DNA of 64,000 nt, taken from assembly GCA_002314445.1 (NCBI GenBank), contig DCFX01000088.1:8923-72922 (forward strand), written 5' to 3'. Position 1 is the stretch's first letter, and the number at the start of each line of letters is the position of its first letter. Positions 42,847 to 52,677 of this stretch are shown piece after piece. Below the pieces are notes generated by a model. The model had not been told where the DNA came from. It saw nothing but the letters and a program-made list of their open reading frames with translations, and made no database searches. The position numbers and the translations under genes are program-made. Source of the stretch: Treponema sp. UBA1793. GTDB taxonomy: Bacteria > Spirochaetota > Spirochaetia > Treponematales > Treponemataceae.

Positions 42847-44706
42847 ATGCAGGAAAACACATTTAAATGCCCGAAACTTCCCCGTGATGTCATTTTCTGG
42901 TTTTTTGCTGTCTATGCAGCAGGCGATACAGTTTTCTGGATACCTGCATTATATAACCGCATTGTTTCTCCCCTTGAATGCATTTCAATTGTTTTTTCAA
43001 TTCCATTTCTGGGATACCTTATCGTAAAATATGCAACAGCTTTTTTTATATTTACCACACTTTCCAGAAAATTTCTTTCATATGATGGTACACAAGCATC
43101 TTTTCCGACAGCGGCAAAGGCTGCAAAAACATTTCAGGCTGTTTCTGTGCCCGTTGCCTCTGTCTTTGCCTTTCTCATCACGCCGGTAATGTATACAGCT
43201 GCACAGATGAAGGGACTGAACCTTTTCGATTTTTCCGGTATGTTTTTTACCTGTTTCGGGACATCCTGTATTTTCAGTGTCTTTGCAAACGTTAATTTCC
43301 TTCAGCATTACGAGCCTTATCTTGAATGGTTCCCGCTTACCGAAAAAAACACGGGAATGCTGAACAAAGGACGCGGATTTGTCGTAAGCTTCTTTAATTC
43401 GCTCGGCATGATGATTTTAGCGGCGGGAACAATGAGCGGTTACGGGAACAAAGACGGAATGCTCATATATATCTTTGCACATGTGTTTCCGACGCTTGGT
43501 ACAGGTCTTGTCTTCTGCGTCATCAATACGATGCTCCAGTTCAGCGGTTTTTCACACAGGCTGCAAAAAATCCTTACCCAGATGACAGCAATCACGCAGC
43601 ATAACTACAGGATGGAAGATATGCCTGTTACAAGCCGGGATGAATACGGACTGATTGCAATTGCAGTAAACACATCAAAAAAGGAAACACACTCCCTTCT
43701 TGCAAAAATCCAGCAGACATCCAATATGTCGCATGAACTTGCCGACACGCTGAATACAGAGATTGGAACGACATCAGCTGCAATACTTGATATCTCAAAA
43801 TTGATTCTGCAGAGCGTGGGCAATGTAAACAATCAGTCTGCTGACGTCGAAAAAGCACATGCTGAAATCGTACGGATACGGCAGAATCTTGAAGAACTCA
43901 ATTCGAACATAGAAGTACAGACGTCTGCAGTGTCAGAGTCTTCCGCAGCTGTAGAACAAATGGTCACGAACATCCGTTCCGTAACCGGTATCCTTGACAA
44001 AAACAATGTTTCCGTCGATACGCTTTCAAAAGCTTCCGAAACAGGCCGCAGCAGAGTTGCAGAATCGGTTACGACTGCAGAACGGGTGCTGAAAGAGTCT
44101 GCAGGGCTGCTTGAGGCAAGCAGTGTCATTCAGCATATTGCGTCACAGACAAACCTCCTTGCAATGAATGCTGCAATCGAAGCGGCGCATGCGGGTGAAA
44201 GCGGCAAAGGATTTTCCGTTGTTGCTGATGAAATCAGGAAACTTGCGGAGGATTCAAATAAGCAGGGAAAGGCTATTTCCACAAGCCTCAAAGCGCTGCA
44301 AAAATCGATCAGTGCAATTTCGGAAGACACGCAGGCCGTGCAGGAAGAGTTTACATCCATATTCAACCTCACTTCACAGGTACGTGATCAGGAACAGATC
44401 ATAAAGACAGCGATGGATGAGCAGTCAAGCGGCAGCGAACAGGTCCTTAAGGCTATGAAGCAGATTACCGACATTACGATAAACGTACATGACGGTTCTT
44501 CTCAGATGCTGCACAGCAGCGGAGAAGTCGTAGAGGAGATGGGTAAACTGACAGATGCGACAACGCAGCTTAACAGCGCCATGAACGACATCGCATCCGG
44601 TGCAGACCGTATAACGCGTGCTTCGGAAACTACGCAGCAGGCAAACAGCAAGAATACAGAAAATATTGCAAAACTTGGTGAAGAAGTAAGACTTTTCAAA
44701 CTCTGA
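42847..44706 (+). CDS. Methyl-accepting chemotaxis protein, multi-span sensor
   Basis: 619 residues. The N-terminal third holds about six hydrophobic segments (roughly residues 14-36, 46-75, 97-115, 128-150, 180-200, 210-230) without a large periplasmic loop, so the sensor is membrane-embedded. A HAMP-like region follows (about 245-290) and a long coiled-coil signalling domain with the hairpin tip [20 protein letters not shown] near 435 and the CheW/CheA-contact region [14 protein letters not shown]. No C-terminal CheR-tethering pentapeptide. SD AGAGG precedes ATG. It stands alone, behind a structured leader, and is followed by tRNA-Pro. Confidence 0.93.
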   Translation: MQENTFKCPKLPRDVIFWFFAVYAAGDTVFWIPALYNRIVSPLECISIVFSIPFLGYLIVKYATAFFIFTTLSRKFLSYDGTQASFPTAAKAAKTFQAVSVPVASVFAFLITPVMYTAAQMKGLNLFDFSGMFFTCFGTSCIFSVFANVNFLQHYEPYLEWFPLTEKNTGMLNKGRGFVVSFFNSLGMMILAAGTMSGYGNKDGMLIYIFAHVFPTLGTGLVFCVINTMLQFSGFSHRLQKILTQMTAITQHNYRMEDMPVTSRDEYGLIAIAVNTSKKETHSLLAKIQQTSNMSHELADTLNTEIGTTSAAILDISKLILQSVGNVNNQSADVEKAHAEIVRIRQNLEELNSNIEVQTSAVSESSAAVEQMVTNIRSVTGILDKNNVSVDTLSKASETGRSRVAESVTTAERVLKESAGLLEASSVIQHIASQTNLLAMNAAIEAAHAGESGKGFSVVADEIRKLAEDSNKQGKAISTSLKALQKSISAISEDTQAVQEEFTSIFNLTSQVRDQEQIIKTAMDEQSSGSEQVLKAMKQITDITINVHDGSSQMLHSSGEVVEEMGKLTDATTQLNSAMNDIASGADRITRASETTQQANSKNTENIAKLGEEVRLFKL

Positions 44707-44735
44707 TTGACCAGTCTTAAAGTTTTTGATATAGT
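44707..44735 (+). promoter_or_regulatory. Promoter of tRNA-Pro(GGG)
   Basis: TTGACC (44707-44712), 17-base spacer, TATAGT (44730-44735), directly after the receptor gene stop; start a few bases before the tRNA. Confidence 0.75.
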
Positions 44736-44746
44736 ATATCCCATTA

Positions 44747-44820
44747 CGGGCTATAGCGCAGCTGGTTAGCGTACATGTCTGGGGGGCATGGGGTCCCGGA
44801 TTCGAATTCCGGTAGCCCGA
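44747..44820 (+). tRNA. tRNA-Pro (anticodon GGG)
   Basis: 74 bases. Acceptor CGGGCTA pairs perfectly with TAGCCCG; anticodon stem CATGT/GCATG encloses CTGGGGG, anticodon GGG; T-arm CCGGA TTCGAAT TCCGG. CCA not encoded. Confidence 0.95.
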
Positions 44821-44825
44821 TATTT

Positions 44826-44863
44826 AAGGTACCTTTATGATTTATCATAGAGGTATCTTTTTT
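44826..44863 (+). terminator. Terminator after tRNA-Pro(GGG)
   Basis: 16-base imperfect stem (44826-44841 with 44844-44859) followed by a run of T. Confidence 0.8.
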
Positions 44864-44872
44864 TATGCATAT

Positions 44873-44901
44873 TTTACACTGTGTGAACAATATGGTATTA
44901 T
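44873..44901 (+). promoter_or_regulatory. Leaderless promoter of nadE
   Basis: TTTACA (44873-44878), 17-base spacer, TATTAT (44896-44901), six bases to ATG. The six bases are GAAGGA, Shine-Dalgarno-like but too close to the start codon and probably not transcribed. Confidence 0.55.
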
Positions 44902-44907
44902 GAAGGA

Positions 44908-46863
44908 ATGAATTACGGATTTTTCCGCGGAGCGGCAGTCAGTCCCGAACTGACTGTAGCCGACTGCAAAACAAATGCTGACCATATTATAGAAGCAGTG
45001 CTTGAAGCCCGTTCAAACGGCGCCTCTCTCATTGTATTTCCGGAACTGTGCGTTACCGGGTATACCTGCGGAGATCTGTTCCTTCAGCGGCCCCTCCAGG
45101 AAGCGGCTGTACATGAAACAGAGCGGATTGCAAGGGAAACCGCAGCACATCACATACTCATAGCAGCGGGGCTGCCTGTTGCTCTCGGTGATGCGCTTTA
45201 TAACTGCGCAGCCCTTATTTACTGCGGACATATCCTTGCTCTGGTACCAAAATCGTACATCCCGAACTACGGAGAATTCTACGAGCGGCGTCAGTTCGCT
45301 CCTGCAAAACGCACCGGTGAAATAGTTTCTGTGCATCTTTCCGATACATTCCCGGACGTTCCCTTTGGTACGGACATCCTGATCTGCGATAAAGACGACC
45401 CGGATTTTATTCTTGCGGCGGAAATCTGTGAAGATGTCTGGGTGCCACTTCCGCCCTCCACCCGCCATACGCTTGCAGGTGCGACAATCGTTGCAAACCT
45501 TTCTGCAAGCAATGAAATTGTCGGAAAGGCCGCATACCGCAGGCTGCTCATTAAAGGCCATTCAGCGCATACTGTAAGCGCGTATATCTACGCAAATGCC
45601 GGCCATGGCGAGTCGACGCAGGATTTAGTATTTGCTTCCCACAACATTCTTGCAGAAAACGGTACGGTGCTTGCGGAATCGGAACTTTTCTCAGGTAAAC
45701 CAGTCTACGCTGATTTTGATCTTGAACGGATAGCACAGGAACGGCGGCGAACGACTTCATACGCCCAGAGCACCGATGATTTTGTTTCAAAAGAATCATA
45801 CAGGCGGATTTATATTGATGTCTGCAGACACGCCAAAAAGCTTCATAAATATATGCCGTTCCGCCGCTCCATCGATGCGCATCCTTTCGTTCCCTCTGAT
45901 ACGGCAGAACGGACGCAGCGCTGCCATGAAGTCATTGCAATGCAGTCAGAAGGACTTGCAAAGAGGCTCCGGCACATAAACGCAAAAAACGCCGTTATAG
46001 GGCTTTCGGGCGGACTTGATTCTACGCTTGCGCTGCTTGTCACCTGCAGGGCGTTTGATTTGTGCGGCATACCACGCAAAGGCATTCAGGCCGTAACAAT
46101 GCCGTGTTTCGGCACGACTGACCGCACGTACAACAACGCATGCACGCTTGCCCGGGAAGCAAATGTCACGCTCTCTGAAATCAAAATAGAGGATGCCGTC
46201 CGTACACATTTCCGCGATATAGGCCACGACAGCGGTACTCACGACATTACATACGAAAACAGCCAGGCACGCGAACGTACGCAGGTTCTTATGGACATTG
46301 CGAACAAACTGAACGGAATTGTCATAGGAACGGGAGACCTTTCCGAACTTGCACTCGGATGGTGTACGTATAACGGCGACCACATGTCGATGTACGGTGT
46401 CAATAGTTCCATTCCCAAAACCCTGGTACGGTACCTTGTAGGGTGGTTTGCAGATGATACTGACAATGCAGAACTTTCGGACGTTCTCCGGGATATTCTT
46501 GCGACTCCTGTAAGCCCCGAACTGCTTCCGCCTGAAAACGGGACTATTTCGCAAAAGACGGAAGATATTGTCGGCCCGTACGAACTTCACGACTTCTTCC
46601 TCTACTATTTACTGCGCTTCGGATTTTCTCCTTCGAAAATTCTGTTTCTTGCAGACAACACGACGCTGCCGTATACGCACGAATTCAAGCTGCGCTGGCT
46701 TCGTACGTTCTACAAACGTTTCTTTGCCCAGCAGTTCAAGCGTTCCTGCATGCCGGACGGTGCTAAAGTCGGCTCCGTAAACCTTTCGCCCCGTGGTGAC
46801 TGGCGTATGCCGAGCGATGCAAGTGCCACCGTTTGGCTCAATGAAATAGATACGATAAAATAG
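44908..46863 (+). CDS. nadE: Glutamine-dependent NAD synthetase
   Basis: Last step of NAD synthesis, 651 residues. N-terminal carbon-nitrogen hydrolase domain (about 1-290) that frees ammonia from glutamine: catalytic Glu in FPELCVTGY near 46, Lys in PKSYIPNYGEFYE near 114, Cys in AEICEDVW near 173. C-terminal synthetase (about 320-650): ATP pyrophosphatase loop LSGGLDST near 370, GTGDLSELALGWCTYNGDHM near 475. Length matches the two-domain bacterial type. ATG lies at the predicted transcription start. The rlmJ gene begins two bases after its stop. Confidence 0.96.
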   Translation: MNYGFFRGAAVSPELTVADCKTNADHIIEAVLEARSNGASLIVFPELCVTGYTCGDLFLQRPLQEAAVHETERIARETAAHHILIAAGLPVALGDALYNCAALIYCGHILALVPKSYIPNYGEFYERRQFAPAKRTGEIVSVHLSDTFPDVPFGTDILICDKDDPDFILAAEICEDVWVPLPPSTRHTLAGATIVANLSASNEIVGKAAYRRLLIKGHSAHTVSAYIYANAGHGESTQDLVFASHNILAENGTVLAESELFSGKPVYADFDLERIAQERRRTTSYAQSTDDFVSKESYRRIYIDVCRHAKKLHKYMPFRRSIDAHPFVPSDTAERTQRCHEVIAMQSEGLAKRLRHINAKNAVIGLSGGLDSTLALLVTCRAFDLCGIPRKGIQAVTMPCFGTTDRTYNNACTLAREANVTLSEIKIEDAVRTHFRDIGHDSGTHDITYENSQARERTQVLMDIANKLNGIVIGTGDLSELALGWCTYNGDHMSMYGVNSSIPKTLVRYLVGWFADDTDNAELSDVLRDILATPVSPELLPPENGTISQKTEDIVGPYELHDFFLYYLLRFGFSPSKILFLADNTTLPYTHEFKLRWLRTFYKRFFAQQFKRSCMPDGAKVGSVNLSPRGDWRMPSDASATVWLNEIDTIK

Positions 46864-46865
46864 CT

Positions 46866-47792
46866 ATGCTGAGTTACCGCCACATATTCCACGCAGGAAA
46901 TCATGCTGATATATTCAAGCATACAACGCTTATAATGCTGCTTGAACATTTGAATGAAAAGGACAAGCCGTATACAGTCATTGATACGCATGCCGGTGCC
47001 GGACGTTACGATTTAAATGATGAACGTGCACAAAAAACGGGGGAAGCGGAAAAAGGTATAAAAAAAATGCTTGGCGCCCCGGCTTTACTCCGGATAAAAA
47101 ATGCGGTGCCTGAAATCTCCACATATACGGATTTCGTAAACAGCTGTCTTTCCCAGGGGTTTTATCCCGGCTCTCCCGAAATAGAACGCCGCTTTATGCG
47201 CGATAAAGACTGCCTTATACTGTGCGAACTGCATAATACGGAAATCGACATACTGAAAGAGAATATGTGCAGTAAAAACAGCAGGCAGGATTTTGATACT
47301 CCCCACGTACAGATTCATCACCGCAGCGGATACGAAGCGCTGCACGCACTCACGCCTCCCCCCATAAAAAGAGGGCTCGTTTTCACCGACCCAAGTTATG
47401 AGGATGCGGCAGAGTATGTCCAGACGGCTGAATCATTTGCAGAAGTGCATGACAGATGGCCGGCTGCTATTCTTGTGCTCTGGTATCCGCTTATTGCCCA
47501 CCGCAAAATCGAATGCAGCACAATGAAGCAAAAAATAACAGCTTCGGTAAAAAGCCTGTCCGCCGCATGTGATATTCTCGACGCACAGCTGCTGGTTAAT
47601 ACGGAAGATTCCCACACAGAAACACCGCTTGAAAAAGCGGCAGCAAGCAGTACACCCCGCCTGTACGGCAGCGGAATGTTCATTGTCAATCCGCCGTGGA
47701 AGCTCGATGAAAAATTAAAATCCGTGCTGCCCTGCCTTGCGGAGACGCTCGGTACCGACAATCACGGCAGCTGTTCGATAAAAATGCTGTAG
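46866..47792 (+). CDS. rlmJ: 23S rRNA (adenine-2030-N6)-methyltransferase RlmJ
   Basis: 308 residues. The first residues MLSYRHIFHAGNHADIFKH and the SAM-binding DTHAGAGRYDL are near-invariant in RlmJ. The N6-adenine catalytic motif, usually DPPYE, is DPSYED here (near 177); a Ser for the second Pro is a modest change and activity is still likely. Also conserved: FYPGSPEI near 101 and a C-terminal GSGMFIVNPPW. ATG follows the nadE stop by two bases with no Shine-Dalgarno, so translation is coupled to nadE. Confidence 0.93.
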   Translation: MLSYRHIFHAGNHADIFKHTTLIMLLEHLNEKDKPYTVIDTHAGAGRYDLNDERAQKTGEAEKGIKKMLGAPALLRIKNAVPEISTYTDFVNSCLSQGFYPGSPEIERRFMRDKDCLILCELHNTEIDILKENMCSKNSRQDFDTPHVQIHHRSGYEALHALTPPPIKRGLVFTDPSYEDAAEYVQTAESFAEVHDRWPAAILVLWYPLIAHRKIECSTMKQKITASVKSLSAACDILDAQLLVNTEDSHTETPLEKAAASSTPRLYGSGMFIVNPPWKLDEKLKSVLPCLAETLGTDNHGSCSIKML

Positions 47793-47800
47793 GCAAAAAA

Positions 47801-47825
47801 ATGTCCGCCACGGAAGGGCGGACAT
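47801..47825 (-). terminator. Terminator of the small outer-membrane-type gene
   Basis: Nine-base perfect stem (47801-47809 with 47817-47825); on the minus strand it is followed by a run of T. It can also mark the end of rlmJ on the plus strand, though no U-tract follows there. Confidence 0.65.
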
Positions 47826-47881
47826 AAAAAAGCGGAACTGGTACAGAAACGTTTTTCTCATACCTTTTCCGCAGTATAACA

Positions 47882-48451
47882 TCAGAACCAGAAGCGGACT
47901 CCGGAGTTGAACGGGAAATAAAACGGAACCCTGACTACGCCGTTCTGCGTGCCGTCTTCGCCGAACGCCAATTCCAGCTCAGGCTGAATTGCGCCCTGCG
48001 CATACAGCTCAAGGAATCCGTCGAGGAAAAACCAGTTCATACCGACAACGGCACGGGGGCCTGCTTTGAGATAGAAATTCTTCCCGTTGGCAGTGATTGA
48101 AGTACTTACAGCACCTCCGAATCCCCAGTACCATTTCCATATACCGTTGATAGTCGGGTTCATCACCCAGTAATCTCCGGTAAGCGTCGTATTAAAAAGC
48201 GTCGTATTAACGTCTCCTGACGACGAATCTCCCTTATACGAATAATATGAGCCGTCGGTGGAAAGTGCCCAATAGACAGGTACTGAATCAAATTTTGCAG
48301 AACATGCAAAACCCCATGCCGCCGTATTATCTGTATACCCCGGCGTAAAACCGGGATTAAAGTTCATCTGAGGTCCGATACCTGTTGCAAATATGCCGGC
48401 AGATGCGGAAAGAATAAAAGCCGCAGCAAAAGTCACTATTTTTTTTCTCAT
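47882..48451 (-). CDS. Small exported beta-rich protein, possible outer-membrane barrel
   Basis: 189 residues, family not recognised. Signal peptide MRKKIVTFAAAFILSASAG with cleavage near 23, then short aromatic-rich strands (GDYWVMNPTINGIWKWYWG, NFYLKAGPRAVVG, WFFLDGFLELYAQG) and a final SGVRFWF; an aromatic last residue is typical of outer-membrane barrels of about eight strands. The frame extends upstream to 48529, but AGGGG (about eight bases before 48451) fixes this Met. Own terminator; clpB ends 75 bases upstream on the same strand. Confidence 0.75.
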   Translation of the reverse strand: MRKKIVTFAAAFILSASAGIFATGIGPQMNFNPGFTPGYTDNTAAWGFACSAKFDSVPVYWALSTDGSYYSYKGDSSSGDVNTTLFNTTLTGDYWVMNPTINGIWKWYWGFGGAVSTSITANGKNFYLKAGPRAVVGMNWFFLDGFLELYAQGAIQPELELAFGEDGTQNGVVRVPFYFPFNSGVRFWF

Positions 48452-48525
48452 AAACATTACCCCTGTAAAATAAAAACATTCTGCAGAATAGTATAATAAG
48501 TTCCGCAGAATGTCCATAGTTGCTG

Positions 48526-51123
48526 TCATTCAGCACTGAATGCAAGATTCTCGTCACCTGCAGCGGCAGTTACTTTTATTGTACATCCGTCAGAAAACTT
48601 TCCTTCAAGCAGTTCCCTTGCAAGAGGATTTTCCACATACGTCTGGATAGCCCGCTTTACAGGCCGGGCACCGAATGCAGGGTCATAACCTCTTTCAGCA
48701 AGAAAATCAACTGCATCATCGTCAAAAACTATTCTTATGCGGTGATCATCAAGACGATGCGATACGCGTTCAAGCTGATTCCTGACGATATCGGCAATAC
48801 AACTCTTGCCAAGCCTTGAGAACATGACGATTTCATCTATGCGGTTAAGAAATTCAGGACGGAATGTGGCCTTAAGCAGTGCACTCACCTTTATCTTTGC
48901 ATCGTTCATTTTCTCTGGTGTGTCCGAATCGAGTATGACATCGCTGCCGAGGTTGCTCGTCATAATGATGATTGTGTTCTTAAAGTCCACAACCCTTCCC
49001 TGCCCGTCCGTCAGCCGTCCGTCGTCAAGAACCTGGAGCAGTACATTGAATACATCGGGATGAGCTTTCTCTATCTCGTCAAAAAGCACAACACTGTACG
49101 GCCTTCTGCGTACCGCCTCAGTAAGCTGTCCGCCTTCGTCATAGCCGACATATCCCGGAGGCGCTCCGATAAGCCGCGAAACGCTGAATTTTTCCATGTA
49201 TTCGCTCATATCGATGCGCGCAAGCGACTTTTCGTCATTGAACAGAAAGTCTGCAAGCGTCTTTGCAAGCTCTGTTTTTCCCACACCTGTAGGGCCTATA
49301 AAAAGGAAGCTGCCAAGCGGTCTGTTCGGATCGCTAAGTCCCGAACGGTTGCGCCTGATCGCATCTGAAACGACCTGCACAGCCTCTTCCTGTCCGACGA
49401 CACGCCGGTGCAGGACGCTTTCCAGCTGCAGATACTTCTGCTTTTCGCTTGAAAGCATTTTTGCGACGGGAATGCCGGTCCATTCACTGACAACGCGGGC
49501 TATATCTTCCTCCGTAACTTCCTGCCGCAGCAGCGATTCTCTCTCAGGATTTCCATTTTTTGCTTTATCAGTTTCTACTGCAGCCTCAAGTTCTTTCTGC
49601 AGGGAGGGAATGATGCTGTATTTAAGTTCGGCAGCCTTTGCAAGGTTACCTTCCCGTGTATACTTTTCTTCGTTAAAACGAGCCTGTTCCAGTTTTTCCT
49701 TTATGTCACGGCTCTTATTGATATTAGCCTTTTCGTTCTGCCACTCAAGTTTCATCGCATCGCGTTTCGCAGTAAGCTCTGAAAGCTCCTTTTCAAGCTT
49801 TGCAAGCCGCTCCTTCGATGCTGCGTCATCTTCCTTGGACAGCGACTGCTTTTCTATCGAAAGCTGCATGATTTTACGTTCAGCCTGATCGAGTTCCGTC
49901 GGCTGGCTTTCTATTTCCATTTTAAGGCGGCTCATCGCTTCGTCGACAAGGTCGATTGCTTTATCGGGCATGAAGCGGTTTGTGATATACCTGTTGCTCA
50001 GAACGGCAGCAGCCACAAGCGCATCATCGTTAATACGCACGCCGTGATGAATCTCGTATTTCTCGCGCAGACCGCGGAGAATGGCGATTGTATCTTCAAC
50101 TGTCGGTTCCTTGCAGTACACCTGCTGGAAACGGCGTTCAAGGGCAGCGTCTTTTTCTATATACTTGCGGTATTCGTCAAGCGTCGTAGCTCCTATTGCA
50201 CGAAGCTCACCGCGTGCAAGAGCCGGTTTTAACAGGTTGGAAGCATCCATAGATCCTTCCGACGCACCAGCTCCCACAATCGTATGAAGTTCATCGATAA
50301 AAAGTATTATCTGCCCTTCTGATTTCTGTACTTCCGTAATGACGGCCTTGAGCCGCTCCTCAAATTCGCCGCGGAATTTTGCACCGGCTACAAGAGAACC
50401 AAGATCAAGGGCAAGCAGCCGTTTGTTTTTGAGGCTTTCGGGAACGTCGCCCGACGCGATACGGCGTGCGAGACCTTCAACTATTGCGGTCTTACCGACA
50501 CCCGGCTCTCCGATAAGTACCGGATTATTTTTTGTCCTGCGGCAGAGTACCTGCATGACACGGCGTATTTCCTCATCGCGCCCGATTACAGGATCGATTT
50601 TGTCCTGACGGGCAAGCGCCGTTAAATCCCTGCAGAATTTTTCGAGAGACCTCATAGAAGATTCCGGGTCCTGCGAGTTCACCTGCTGATTCCCCCGTAC
50701 CGCTTTAAGTGCATCAAGAAGCGCATTATGGCTGATTCCGCTTTTGCGGAGCATATCGCCGACACGGCTTGAGGACAGGGACATGGCAAGCAGAATATGT
50801 TCTGTTGAAAGGTACTGATCGTGCAGATCTGCCATTTCCTTTTCCGCTTTTGCAATGACTTTCTGGGCTTCCCCCGAAAGCGTCATCTGTACGTTCCCGC
50901 TTACAGAAGGATATGTTGCAAGAAGTTGTTCATTTTCCTGGATCAGATGCTGTACCTGCACGCCGATACGTTCTACGAGCGGCGGTACAATGCCGTCCTT
51001 CTGTTTAAGAAGAGCATCAAGAATATGTTCGAGACCAATTTCACTGTGGTCTTTCTGCTGTGCGAGAGCGCTCGCCTGCTGCAGAGCGTCCTGCGTTTTT
51101 AGTGTAAACTGTTCATAATCCAT
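48526..51123 (-). CDS. clpB: ClpB disaggregase
   Basis: Hexameric AAA+ chaperone that pulls proteins out of aggregates with DnaK. 865 residues: Clp N-domain repeats (1-150), AAA-1 with GEPGVGKT near 205 and Walker [10 protein letters not shown], the coiled-coil middle domain (about 405-525) that distinguishes ClpB from ClpA/ClpC, AAA-2 with GPTGVGKT near 608 and arginine-finger region, C-terminal domain. No ClpP-binding loop is evident. The ATG is at the predicted transcription start with no Shine-Dalgarno, and no CIRCE element (TTAGCACTC repeat) is seen. Confidence 0.97.
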   Translation of the reverse strand: MDYEQFTLKTQDALQQASALAQQKDHSEIGLEHILDALLKQKDGIVPPLVERIGVQVQHLIQENEQLLATYPSVSGNVQMTLSGEAQKVIAKAEKEMADLHDQYLSTEHILLAMSLSSSRVGDMLRKSGISHNALLDALKAVRGNQQVNSQDPESSMRSLEKFCRDLTALARQDKIDPVIGRDEEIRRVMQVLCRRTKNNPVLIGEPGVGKTAIVEGLARRIASGDVPESLKNKRLLALDLGSLVAGAKFRGEFEERLKAVITEVQKSEGQIILFIDELHTIVGAGASEGSMDASNLLKPALARGELRAIGATTLDEYRKYIEKDAALERRFQQVYCKEPTVEDTIAILRGLREKYEIHHGVRINDDALVAAAVLSNRYITNRFMPDKAIDLVDEAMSRLKMEIESQPTELDQAERKIMQLSIEKQSLSKEDDAASKERLAKLEKELSELTAKRDAMKLEWQNEKANINKSRDIKEKLEQARFNEEKYTREGNLAKAAELKYSIIPSLQKELEAAVETDKAKNGNPERESLLRQEVTEEDIARVVSEWTGIPVAKMLSSEKQKYLQLESVLHRRVVGQEEAVQVVSDAIRRNRSGLSDPNRPLGSFLFIGPTGVGKTELAKTLADFLFNDEKSLARIDMSEYMEKFSVSRLIGAPPGYVGYDEGGQLTEAVRRRPYSVVLFDEIEKAHPDVFNVLLQVLDDGRLTDGQGRVVDFKNTIIIMTSNLGSDVILDSDTPEKMNDAKIKVSALLKATFRPEFLNRIDEIVMFSRLGKSCIADIVRNQLERVSHRLDDHRIRIVFDDDAVDFLAERGYDPAFGARPVKRAIQTYVENPLARELLEGKFSDGCTIKVTAAAGDENLAFSAE

Positions 51124-51129
51124 ACTTTG

Positions 51130-51158
51130 AAAATACTAATGAATTACGGATAAATCAA
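51130..51158 (-). promoter_or_regulatory. Leaderless promoter of clpB
   Basis: Minus strand TTGATT (51158-51153), 17-base spacer, TATTTT (51135-51130), six bases to ATG at 51123. Confidence 0.6.
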
Positions 51159-51169
51159 TTTTTTTGAAC

Positions 51170-52339
51170 TCATTCTTCGGGCAGTTCGAACTGTCCGTAT
51201 TCGCAGAGTGCGTTTGCGACATGCGCATCTTCAATAAGCTCAAGATTCTTTCCGACATGACGATACAGTCTTATTTCGCCTGTTCCGGTTCCGCCGGCAA
51301 GCTGTTTCATCACTTTCCGCCTTCCTTCAGGGAGCTCTATATTTCTCACGAACAGTTCTTTCACAAGGCACATGATATCGATATCGACCACCCATTTTTT
51401 CGTATCGACACTTACAGACCAGTGAAGCCGCTCCCCTTCTTCATCCATCGGCATCCGGGTACACTCCCAGACAGGGGTAATTGTATGCCTGCCGTTCTTT
51501 GCTTTTATCAGAACACTGTTGTCCTCAAGCACAACAGAAAGAGCCAGACGATCCTCATACAGCCCCTGTACGGAAAAACAGGAATTGAACAGCATTTTGC
51601 CGCTTATAAGGCTTGTCAGCGCAGAGGAAGAAAGATGAATCCAGGGAAGAGGCAGCGAGTGGCCTGCATGAAAATCTATATAGCCGCATGAAGTTTTCGG
51701 AATGATGTGATATTCGCGGCCGTCGAATGTCAGGCTGCCTGAAAAATCGGTACGGGCGCCGTTGGAAACCCATAGGTCGGTCTTTTTTTCATATCCAGGA
51801 GGAAATGAATATTTTATTTCATAACGGATATCCCAGCTTATACAGCCGGAATCGCAAAGATATTCGGGATGTTCCCGTATTTCCAATGATGTACGTGATA
51901 TTTCGCCGCGGATATGATCGTCGGTAAAAATGCATTTTCCGGCTTCTATTTCAGACAGCCTGAAACCGCCGGAAATAGTTTTTACCGCATGATAGCTGCA
52001 CAACTGTTTGGCATGCAGTCCGAACGAGCCGGCACGGACTGCAACATAGGAAGGTGTAACAAGCGATTCACACCGAAGGTCATGGGCTGCTTTTGTACCG
52101 GCAAGAGCATACTGCAGATCATCTTCTGAAACTTTTGACCGTGATTTAAAGCCTAAAACGACTTCATCAGGCGAAAGGTACGGATTGACCATCTCCAGTT
52201 CGACAAAAAACATCCGCTCCGCGCCGGAGTCTGCTTCCAATCCCTTGAATATAAAACGGCGCCACACAGCACCGTTTCTCTTCAATGCGTTATTAGGTCG
52301 AAATTTTCCACAGTTGTCAATTTTTTTTGAAGTAGCCAT
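51170..52339 (-). CDS. Hypothetical protein, beta-rich
   Basis: 389 residues, not recognised. No signal peptide or membrane segments. The sequence is rich in Trp, Tyr and beta-prone stretches (GAVWRRFIFKGLE, ERMFFVELEMVNPYLSP, DIRYEIKYSFPPGY, YIDFHAGHSLPLPWIHLSS, LHWSVSVDTKKWVVDID), with scattered Cys. The alternation recalls lipocalin-like proteins of the tocopherol-cyclase/AttH kind, but I see no decisive motif and give this only as an idea. GAGGGG lies about ten bases before ATG. It lies 46 bases upstream of clpB on the same strand; clpB has its own promoter. Confidence 0.75.
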   Translation of the reverse strand: MATSKKIDNCGKFRPNNALKRNGAVWRRFIFKGLEADSGAERMFFVELEMVNPYLSPDEVVLGFKSRSKVSEDDLQYALAGTKAAHDLRCESLVTPSYVAVRAGSFGLHAKQLCSYHAVKTISGGFRLSEIEAGKCIFTDDHIRGEISRTSLEIREHPEYLCDSGCISWDIRYEIKYSFPPGYEKKTDLWVSNGARTDFSGSLTFDGREYHIIPKTSCGYIDFHAGHSLPLPWIHLSSSALTSLISGKMLFNSCFSVQGLYEDRLALSVVLEDNSVLIKAKNGRHTITPVWECTRMPMDEEGERLHWSVSVDTKKWVVDIDIMCLVKELFVRNIELPEGRRKVMKQLAGGTGTGEIRLYRHVGKNLELIEDAHVANALCEYGQFELPEE

Positions 52340-52434
52340 TACAAAAAATCCCCTCTATCACTTTATTGTCGGCATACAAATCAGATTCTTCATATAAAAA
52401 TAAAATTTGATTCCCTGCCGTCAGAGGGGATATA

Positions 52435-52656
52435 TTATTTTAGTATTTTATTTATGCTGTCATCAAGCTCTTTTTGTTCCTTCGGGAAGTTAGCATCAAG
52501 ATACTCAAAACATTCCACAGCAGCACGCTGAGCATGTTCATACCAGATGCTGTACAGCTCTGATTTTATATCATCTCCCGGATAAGGAGCACCTTGCACG
52601 TCAGAAACGAGATCTCTCAACATTTTTATGCACTCTTTTGTTTTCCTATCAACCAT
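52435..52656 (-). CDS. Small hypothetical protein
   Basis: 73 residues, not recognised: charged, probably all-helical (IKMLRDLVSDV, SELYSIWYEHAQRAAVECFEYL, QKELDDSINKIL), pI near neutral, no signal peptide, two Cys. AGAGG lies six to seven bases before ATG. It sits 95 bases upstream of the preceding hypothetical gene and 21 bases after the M16C peptidase stop, on the same strand, so it may be the last or middle member of that transcription unit. Coding potential is supported by the Shine-Dalgarno and lack of any competing frame. Confidence 0.6.
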   Translation of the reverse strand: MVDRKTKECIKMLRDLVSDVQGAPYPGDDIKSELYSIWYEHAQRAAVECFEYLDANFPKEQKELDDSINKILK

Positions 52657-52677
52657 AAGACACCTCTTCTTTATTTA

